Source: Benincasa hispida
Lineage: Eukaryota; Streptophyta; Magnoliopsida; Cucurbitales; Cucurbitaceae
DNA length: 64,000 bases
Assembly: GCF_009727055.1 (NCBI RefSeq)
Contig: NC_052349.1
Span: forward strand, 31,579,242 to 31,643,241
Direction of reading: 5' to 3'
The number at the start of each line of letters is the position of its first letter. Positions within the stretch are counted from its first letter, which is position 1. The notes under the pieces were generated by a model. It did no database searches. It was given only the letters and a program-made list of their open reading frames with translations, and was not told the DNA's origin. Positions 56,560 through 64,000 of the stretch are shown here, in pieces. The position numbers and the translations under genes were made by a program.

Positions 56560-58187
56560 CTCATAGAAATACAAGCTATTGTAGCCTTTTACTTAGAATT
56601 ATGAGGGCTAATAAATAGAATATGCATCGATAATACTAAGAATTCATGTGAAAAGTGAGCTTGCGTCAATTAGACCAAAAAACCTCACTAACCCTATACC
56701 ATGCATTAATCCGCGTCAAAGTATCCATTCTTGCAGATATTACAAGAATTGATCGCATGCGTTAGTCCTAGATCATCGCAAGGTTGACCGCATGAGTTGA
56801 TTGTCATAAAGATTAGTTTGCCGCATGGAATGTTGCATCCACAAAGTGATAATCGTGATAAAAGATTGCTCGCAAGATAGATAGAATGTGTTGGCAATTT
56901 AGGAGAAATAAGCTCGAACGCATACATTGGGAGTATCAACAAGATAAGATGACGTTGACATTGCCCATACCGCGACAAAGGTAGCAGGGAGGTAGAATGC
57001 AATCATGAACGTTGTCTGTGTTTAAGCTCTATAAATAGCACCTTGGACCTTCACTTCAAAGTATCTGAGCTTCTGCCTTAAGGGCAGATGCTTGCGATCA
57101 CAGATGAGAGCATGAGCGAGATTTTCTTTGAGGATTCTGCACCTCCACAATCCATTCCGAGTGACGATCGGAGTTTTCACCAAAGATAGAACTTGAAAGA
57201 GACGTCTCCACTATCCATCCATGCCGCCACTAGCAGTCTTGACGTATTTCGGATGAAAAGCTAGAGATTGTTTTCATCTAGCCTTCCATTTCTCCTCTTG
57301 TCTCTGTATTATATTATATTTTGACTTAAGATATTAATACATTTTGTAATCAATGCATATCTTATTTCCTTCAGCACCATCTTCTTCATCTTCTTCATCT
57401 TGGTCATCGTTTGCCTTCATTGTTTAGTTATCAAAGGCGATCGCATACTCAATCGTGTAGCCTAGAGATAGGATGCATGTAGCAACCCACCGAGATGTGT
57501 GCGTTGTGCAAGTATAGTGAGTTAATCCTCTTCGCTTGGCATGAGGCTGTAGCAATGCTTGTCTATGGGCTGTTGCAATGCTTGTCTATGAGCTTATTAG
57601 CCGCAACTAACAGCCTGAGAGGGTGAGTGGTGGAACACACTAAAGCAAAGTATACATTGTTCCTAGAGATAGGCACGATCTTATGCTCGATGCAACCATG
57701 CATTATAGAGATATAAGCATGCGGCTAGCCACCGAGAGGTGCGCGATGCGTTAGTGTGGCAAGTTGGGATTACTCGGGCGACCTAACATAATGAACATTA
57801 TAATGCGTTAATGACTATTGCATCCCTATTAATTCTCATAATTAAACTTCCATTGCTCAATCTGTTTAGTTAGGAGTAGGAGTAGCGCATAATCCTTTAG
57901 CTTCTATCTTTTCACTTTTATTCATCGTCTCAAATGCATCACTTCACAAATAGTATTGAGTTACAAATCCCTGTGTTCGACCTCGGATCATCTCGAGAAA
58001 CTTACATTCTCGTTATACTTGGCAAGAAAGCGAGAAAACTTGTGGCAGGAACGTATGGTCATTGCATACATACTTAAATGTATATTGTGTATTTTCTAGT
58101 TCAACGCATGGCTATCAATGCATGGAGATCAACACATATCATAAATTGCATATTTATTTTCGGCTCATGTTTCTTAATGCAACAATA
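56560..58187 (+). mobile_element. Family A LTR (start decayed)
   Basis: Aligns through its length with the solo LTR at 59815-61377: 'agaaatacaagctattgtag' near 56567, 'gctctataaatag' (57028-57040, TATA box), 'cagatgagagcatgag' near 57100, 'ttttgtaatcaatgcat' near 57342, and 'gagaaacttacattctcgtt' near 57995. The first bases (TGATAGCTGG in the other copy) are replaced. The right end near 58187 (gcaaca) is inferred. No target duplication found. Confidence 0.78.
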
Positions 58188-59809
58188 AACGTCTTAATTT
58201 GTCTTTTCTGTTTTGAATAGTAAAGTGACTAAGTGTATATATATATATATATATTAATCATTGAAAAATAATAAATTTTCCAAAGAATATTAGATAATAA
58301 GTTTCTAAACAACTCTAATTTCATATTAAGTTTTAAAAATAACTATGAGTAAAAAATTTGAAAAATCAAAATTATATCAAAAGAAAATTATAGACTTAAT
58401 TAACTAAAAATAACAGACAAAGTAATTAGTATTGTAAGTAAGAACAATTCATTAGTCGTCCATGTCAAAATGAGAGCATAGTTCAACTAGCATCAAGTAA
58501 GTACTATCAACCTTGATGTCAAAGATTCGATTCTCTCATCCCACGAATTTAATTACAAAGAGAAATATTGGATCACACAAATTGACTATTTGAGAAGAAT
58601 ACAAGGTATTTTTCGGACCATGTGCTTCAATCTAATAATCTAGTCGAGTTTGTGTCCTAACCGTTTTCTTGCACTCCCATTGTCTAAAAACATAGCAATC
58701 CATGAATTACAATATTATCAAACAAAATCTAGTGCTTAATTTAAGATTTTCAGAAATAATTCCACTTCTTTTACGAGAAATCAAACCTCTAACTTCTAGA
58801 GAGTTGGGATATGTCAATAATTGTTGAGCCAAGTTCACTTTGTTTTTTTTTTTATTATTATTAATTCATAACCCAAAGCATTATATACATTAATACATAG
58901 TTTACCACTTTTATACATTGTTATATTGTTCACTGATATATTATTGTTATTATTATTATTATTGTGATGATGATGACGACGCGGACGATGAAACAAGGGC
59001 TTGTAGGTTTGATATGTACTAGAGATGATGATGAAACAAGGGCTTGTAGGTTTGATATGTACTAGAGACTAGCCCATAGGGTCATATTCCTTTAAATCTA
59101 TAATGGGTTCAATCACATTTTCGTATTAGTTGAAATTTAAGATTATTGGTCATTCACAATTTGATATTATATTCATAATCATAATCAATATAGTTTAACT
59201 ATTCTTTGTTATTTTTTATATAAAAAATCGACTATAATTAAATGACAACACTAAGAAAATTACTGAACTATTGATGAGCTCGTTGATTTATTTAATAAAT
59301 AATTGGTCTAAATATTGACCGAAGATAATTTTGAGCCAAAGTTAAAAAATTTGACGAATTTCTGAGTTTTGGTAAATTTATTTAAAACTTAACCAATCTA
59401 TTGGTCAAACTTAATTTTGTATTTCAAACTCGATATTGGATTAATATTAGAATATCTTACGAAGATTTTTATATTTTGTTTTAGTTACAAGTTCGAGAAA
59501 ATAGAATTCTAATTCGATCAAGTTAGAAGTTTAGTATGAAAATTATTTTAATCCACAATTTTTTAGTTTTTTTTTTTCCAATTGACAACTCCATCACTTC
59601 GCGATTAAAATTTGACTTCCAAGTTCCAACAACTTCATTACTTTTCCCTTAAAATTGTATTTTTTAGAAAACTTAAAATTGTATTTTATTATTATTGAAA
59701 TATATTGCTAGCATTTGGTATGACAGGTAAAATTAAGGGACAGTTGCAGATATAACAAAAAAAAATTGATATTGCCTGTGTTGTCTATGTTTTTTTCTCT
59801 TTTGCAAAT
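58188..59809. other. Intergenic, microsatellites and a 43-bp tandem duplication
   Basis: Contains (AT)n at 58235-58254, a TTA/ATT run near 58940-58963, and a 43-bp tandem duplication 'gatgaaacaagggcttgtag' + 'gtttgatatgtactagaga' at 58987-59029 and 59030-59072. No gene or RNA recognised. Confidence 0.6.
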
Positions 59810-59814
59810 GTAGC

Positions 59815-61377
59815 TGATAGCTGGTAGAAATACAAGCTATTGTAGCTTTTTATTTAGAATTATGAGGGCCAACAAGCAGAATATGAGTTGATACTACTAA
59901 GAATTTATGTGAAAAGTGAGCTTGCATCGATCAGCACCGAAAATCTTTGCTAACCCAATATTATGCATTATTATGCGTCAAAATGTCTATTTTATAGCTA
60001 TCTCAGGAATCGATCACATGCGTTGAATCCCAGACCATCGAAAAGTTGATCGCATGCATTCATCTTATGGATGTTGTGGCTACAGAGTAATAACCGTGAT
60101 AGAGAGTTGATCGCAAGGTGGGTGGAATGCATTGGTACTTTGGAGAAACAAGCATGAACGCATACCTTGAGAGTATAAAAAAGATAAGATGATATTGACA
60201 TTTCACCTACCACATCAGAAGTGGCAATGATTCGAGCGAGACCACCAATGCTGTTAGCGTTTGAGCTCTATAAATAAAACCTTAGAGCCCAAATTCAAGG
60301 TATCCGAGCTTCTACCTTAAAGCGGATCCTTGTAATCACAGATGAGAGCATGAGCAGACATTCTTTGAGGATTCTCCACCTCCATAGCCCTTTCCGAGTG
60401 ACGACCACAGTTATGTCGAAGATAGAGCCCGAGAGAGACTTCTCCCACCACCAGCAGCCTTGACGCATTTAGGATGAAAAGTAAGAGATTGTTTTCATCT
60501 AACCTTCCACCTCTCCTCTTATCTCTATATTGTATTATATTTTAGCTTAAGACATTAATACATTTTGTAATCAATGCATCTCTTAGTTCCTTCAGCTCCA
60601 TCTTCTTCATATTCTTTTCCTTTGTCATCGTTTAGTTATCAAAGGTAGTCACATACTCAATCGTGCAGCCCAGAGATAGGATGCATGTAGTAACCCACCG
60701 AGAGGTGTGTGTTGTTGGAGTATAGTGAGTTAATCTTCTTTGCTTGGTGTGAGGTGGAAGAAACGCTCGTCTATGAGCCATTGCAATGCTTGTCTATGAG
60801 CTGTTTAGCCGCAACTAACTGCTGAGAGGGTGAGTAGTGGAACACACTAATTGTTCCTAGAGATAGGCACGATCTTATGCTCGACACAACCATGCATTAT
60901 AGAGATATAGGCATGCGGCTAGCCACCGAGAGGTGTGTGATGTGTTAGTGTGACGAGTTGGGATTACTTGGGCGACCTAACATAATGAACATTATTATGC
61001 GTCAACAGTTGCTGCATCTCTTCCAATTCTCATAGTTAAACTTCCATTGCTCAATCTGGTTAGTTAGGAATAGGAGTAGGGGAATATTCCATTAATTTTT
61101 GTCTTTTTACTTTTGTTCTTCACCTCAAACGTATTACTTCACAACATTATGAGTTGTAAGTCCCTGAGTTCGACCTCGGATTACCCCGAGAAACTTGCGT
61201 TCTAGTTAGACTTGGCGACAAAGCGAGAAAACTTGTGATAGGAATGCATGATCATCGCATACATTCTTAAACGCAAATTGTATATTTTCTAGTCCAACGC
61301 ATGACCATCGACGCCTAGAGATCAATGCATAACATAAGATGCATATATATTTTTCCTCTCTCCTTTTCCAACCATCA
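59815..61377 (+). mobile_element. Solo LTR, family A, with GTAGC target-site duplication
   Basis: 1563 bp, starting TGATAGCTGGTAGAAATAC and ending CAACCATCA. GTAGC lies on both sides (59810-59814 and 61378-61382). A TATA box sits in 'gctctataaataaaacc' (60266-60282). The 'ttcgacctcggattacccc' block near 61170 is the family's hallmark. No interior sequence adjoins either end, so this is a solo LTR. The other window copies of this LTR (1-888, 28196-29047, 56560-58187) can be delimited from it. Confidence 0.92.
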
Positions 61378-61382
61378 GTAGC

Positions 61383-62301
61383 AAAAAAACACCAACTCAA
61401 CCCAAATAGAATTAATAAAAGTCTGAAAAACCTTATATACCCAAATCATACAGAGATTCAACGAAAATGGAAAACATGTTAACTTTCCAAGTATATTTGA
61501 GGTACTTCATTAATAAAGGACTAAAATTATATACCTTATATATGTAGTATATAATTATATATATAGTTTCTAATTCATACATTACGTTATTAGCTAGTTA
61601 GGTAATCTTAATGATATACTTGAATTTTGAATGAATGTTGATATATACTACTGATACACTTCAATACTTATATACAATTGCTATATTTTATAGTAGGTAT
61701 ATTTGATGCTTGATAGCGTAATGGTGTACTTGGAAAGCTTGTTGATTGATGTCTGATACTTTGTTGATATATTTAATATAACGTCAATTGAATTTTTAAC
61801 TAATATATATTGTATACTTTATTTTAGGCATATCATTAAAATAAAGTTTATCAATACAATAGTGTATTGAAGATACATTCAATATCACGTAGATCAATTA
61901 ATTAAGTGTATCAATATACCAAAAATAAACTATATCAATACAATAGTATATCAATGATATACTTAATATTAACTACATCAGTTAAGAAATATCAATTATG
62001 TGATTGATACACTTTTACACTTTGATATTAATTGTATAAGCTTTCTAAAAACTATGTCAAACAATTAGAGAACCAAGGAATACATTATCACGTTTTCTAA
62101 AAACTCTTTTTATCATTTTCAAAATTCCTTGAGAAAAACGTTTTTAATGTTAAAAAAAGAAAATCCAATTGGTTACCAAGTTCATGGAGTAAGCTATAAA
62201 GTCAGTATATCAATGTAAAAACAAAGCTAATTATTATGGATTTCAGTTGCTTCTTCCTTTGCCTTCTCTGTTGAAGTAGCAGTAGAAGCAGAGCATCTAA
62301 A
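61383..62301. other. AT-rich upstream region of the MATE fragment
   Basis: Between 61500 and 62000 words such as 'atatcaatacaatag' and 'tgatatactt' recur many times in both orientations, giving a degenerate dyad-rich patch. A 'tataaagtc' lies at 62197 and a 'cttctctgttgaagtag' just before the ATG. No other gene seen. Confidence 0.45.
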
Positions 62302-62739
62302 ATGGAGGTTGAGCACGCGCCATTGTTACAGCACCTTGGTCATGGCGACGAAAAAGAAGTGGGTAAGGGAAGAATCCGGTGGTGGAATAGTATCATTGAC
62401 ATCGAGGAGACCAAGACACAGTTGTTGTTTTCGCTGTCCATGATTATTGCTAATGCTTCCTATTACTTAATTCCTTTAGTTTCTGCCATGTTCGTCGGTC
62501 ATCTTGCCGACCTTGAGCTTGCCGGTGCAACTCCTGTGCCATCATTTCCGGATTTTCTTTCTCCTCTGGACTTTGTGGTTGTTCTTAGTCCATTTTTATA
62601 TTTTTATCTAAAGAGTCTTTTGAAGACATTCTTCATGTCAATAGATAAAAAACAAAAAATAATAAGAGAAAATTTTGTTGATTATTTTCTATCTTTTATA
62701 AATTCTTTTAATGATGTAATGAAAATTTTGATTGAATAA
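62302..62739 (+). pseudogene. MATE/DTX efflux transporter, 5' fragment
   Basis: ATG at 62302. Residues 1-80 fit the N-terminus of a plant MATE (DETOXIFICATION) carrier: a cytosolic head with APLLQH, the amphipathic IEETKTQLLFSLSMIIANAS, then SYYLIPLVSAMFVGHLADLE and LAGAT, covering helix 1 and the start of helix 2. From about 62542 the expected 'LA.S.A.VTG' is replaced by unrelated sequence (PVPSFPDFLSPLDF...) to a stop at 62739. Plant MATE carriers are about 480-510 residues. No splice donor of good quality is seen at the break, so truncation by rearrangement is more likely than an intron, but a long intron continuing past the window cannot be excluded. In intact form it is a proton-coupled exporter of secondary metabolites. 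Confidence 0.65.
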
Positions 62740-63258
62740 TCAAGCGAACAAAGCATCTATATTGAAAAATGGTGTTTTTGTTTTGTTGCGGACATAGAAC
62801 AAATTGATATCTTTCTCTTCTTTTGATCTATAAGTATGATTTTTCATCGATCAATTTACAGGTTGATGAGGAAGGATTTTTACATTTGTTTCCTTTTTCT
62901 TTTTTAAATATGAAATTCAATGTAAAAATATTGATAGAAATTATGTTGACATGTCGATAAAAATTTAATACAATTCTATGAGATCGCGAGTGTGTTTGGT
63001 TTTGAAAATAAGTTTTTTTTATTTTTTTATATTTTTTTTAAAGTTGAATTATTTGGCAACCTCTCAAAATAGCTTCTGGAACACTTTCAAAGTGTATTTT
63101 AACTAATTATTATCAAAAGATTTAAATAAAAATCATTTTATTAAAAAATATTTTTTTTTCTAGTCAATCCAAACAAGACATACATTTATACACCGATTCT
63201 TTTCTTGGAGATACTCTCCTAGGTCAAAGATTTGAACCCCTAATTTGAAACTTTCATA
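62740..63258. other. AT-rich sequence between the MATE fragment and the CACTA terminus
   Basis: No match to further MATE exons in any frame. 'gtgtgtttggttttgaaaat' near 62990 and 'ctagtcaatccaaacaagac' near 63160 look like weakly inverted ends of a small decayed MITE. Confidence 0.4.
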
Positions 63259-64000
63259 CACTACAAGAATTTTGGGCTTTAATGTTGGTTGGAAAAAGTG
63301 AAATCAGATGTATAATGTCGGTTTAAAAAAATGGATCTTTAATGTCAGTTTTAAACCGACATTGAAGATGGACAAACCGACATTAAAGGTCTAATTTATT
63401 TTTTTTCTCACTTTATTAAAAAATCACTTTCATTTCGACAAATCATGCCCCCAAACCCTTTCATTTCTCTCTTACCCAAACCCTATCTCTCCTTGGTCGT
63501 GCGAATCAGGGTGTCCGTCCGTCCGTCAATGGTTGTCCGCCGTCTGTCCGTCCGTGGTTGTCCGCCGTCTGTCAGTCTTCGTCACTCTCCATCACATTTG
63601 CCGTCCTTCCGTCAGTCTCCATCGCGTCAGTGTTTAGATCTGTAGCCGTGGGTCGTCTCTGCCAGTGTGTCATGGGTCGTCTCTGTTGTGGGTTGTCTCT
63701 GTTGTGGGTTGTCTCTGCCAGTGGGTCGTCTCTGCCATTTGTCGTTGCTATTCCTTGTGGTTGTGGTCGTGAGTCGTCTCTGCCACGAATCAAATACTCT
63801 ATTGATATTATAATATTTACACGGGTCCTTAGTCTTCTAAGAGGTATTCATTTAAACATGAACTGGTTTTAACTTACAACAAAGTATTTGATTTGTGTTT
63901 TCTGAACTCCGAAAGGTTAATGTAGGTTTTTCTTCCTTGATGGATGTTCGCATAGCGTATCTAGATATAATGAGACTGTTTGCTGAATTTGTGAATTATT
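63259..64000 (+). mobile_element. CACTA transposon terminus, continues beyond window
   Basis: Begins CACTACAAGAATTTTGGGC, the CACTA-superfamily terminal motif, preceded by ATA (a possible 3-bp target copy). Subterminal repeats follow in both directions: 'taatgtcggttta', 'taatgtcagttttaaaccga', 'aaaccgacattaaagg'. These are typical transposase-binding subterminal repeats. The unit then holds GC-rich 'gtccgtccgtc' sequence (63515-63640) and a short-period repeat. Short frames here are composition-driven. The other end and any transposase lie outside the window. Confidence 0.85.
63648..63790. repeat. Short tandem repeat 'gtgggtcgtctctg' inside the CACTA element
   Basis: Five to six imperfect units of about 17-19 bases, alternating 'gggtcgtctctgccagt' and 'gggttgtctctgttgt', between 63648 and 63745, with one more 'gagtcgtctctgcca' at about 63771. 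Located just inside the subterminal region. Confidence 0.8.

Noticed and set aside
61160..61190. tRNA T-arm-like 'gagttcgacctcg' in the family A LTRs
   Set aside because: No acceptor, D or anticodon arms can be found around it; it is part of a conserved LTR block.
63445..63872. Overlapping Ser/Arg-rich ORFs
   Set aside because: They come from 'gtccgtccgtc' and 'gggtcgtctctg' repeats in the CACTA end on both strands; no family resemblance.

Overview
This is a nuclear plant (eudicot) window: AT-rich, intron-bearing, and packed with Ty1/copia and Ty3/gypsy LTR retrotransposons, solo LTRs and short DNA transposons. The LTR families and the style of the gag sequences recall cucurbit genomes (Cucurbitaceae); that is recognition from memory, not a search result. 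Only one convincing intact host gene is visible, a four-exon peroxisomal 3-hydroxybutyryl-CoA dehydrogenase-type gene at 12.3-14.5 kb. A second host-like gene, the start of a MATE/DTX transporter at 62.3 kb, reads well for about 80 residues and then breaks.

Layout. 0-3.2 kb: LTR fragments, a Mutator-like transposase remnant and a plant-mobile-domain remnant, both on the minus strand. 3.2-10.1 kb: a minus-strand Ty3/gypsy element without coding sequence. Its two LTR copies flank a short interior, and its 5' copy carries a 33-bp tandem array, a foreign LTR, and assembly artefacts that include a sequencing-library junction adapter. 10.1-18.2 kb: the dehydrogenase gene in AT-rich intergenic DNA. 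18.2-20.4 kb: a solo LTR with a perfect target-site duplication. 20.4-30.5 kb: a gypsy gag fragment, several LTR pieces and a decayed copia element. 30.5-54.0 kb: one Athila-like gypsy element (gag, protease, RT/RNase H, integrase, 3' ORF, 3' LTR) that has taken in a full-length Tork/TNT1-like copia element, a truncated LTR that itself holds a 790-bp hAT-like element, and a solo LTR that itself holds a 4.7-kb non-autonomous LTR element. 54.0-62.2 kb: a MITE with 17-bp terminal repeats, foldback sequence, minisatellites and two more LTRs. 62.3-64.0 kb: the MATE fragment, then the terminus of a CACTA transposon running off the window.

All retroelement coding regions are dead, with many stops and frameshifts, and several catalytic residues are lost (protease D to N, integrase D to N, integrase E to G). 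The genes do not form a pathway; the window records successive nested insertions around one conserved metabolic gene. I found no evidence for a new biological system. The most actionable observations are the assembly artefacts, the resolvable order of nested insertions, and the non-autonomous elements whose ends and target duplications can be read directly.
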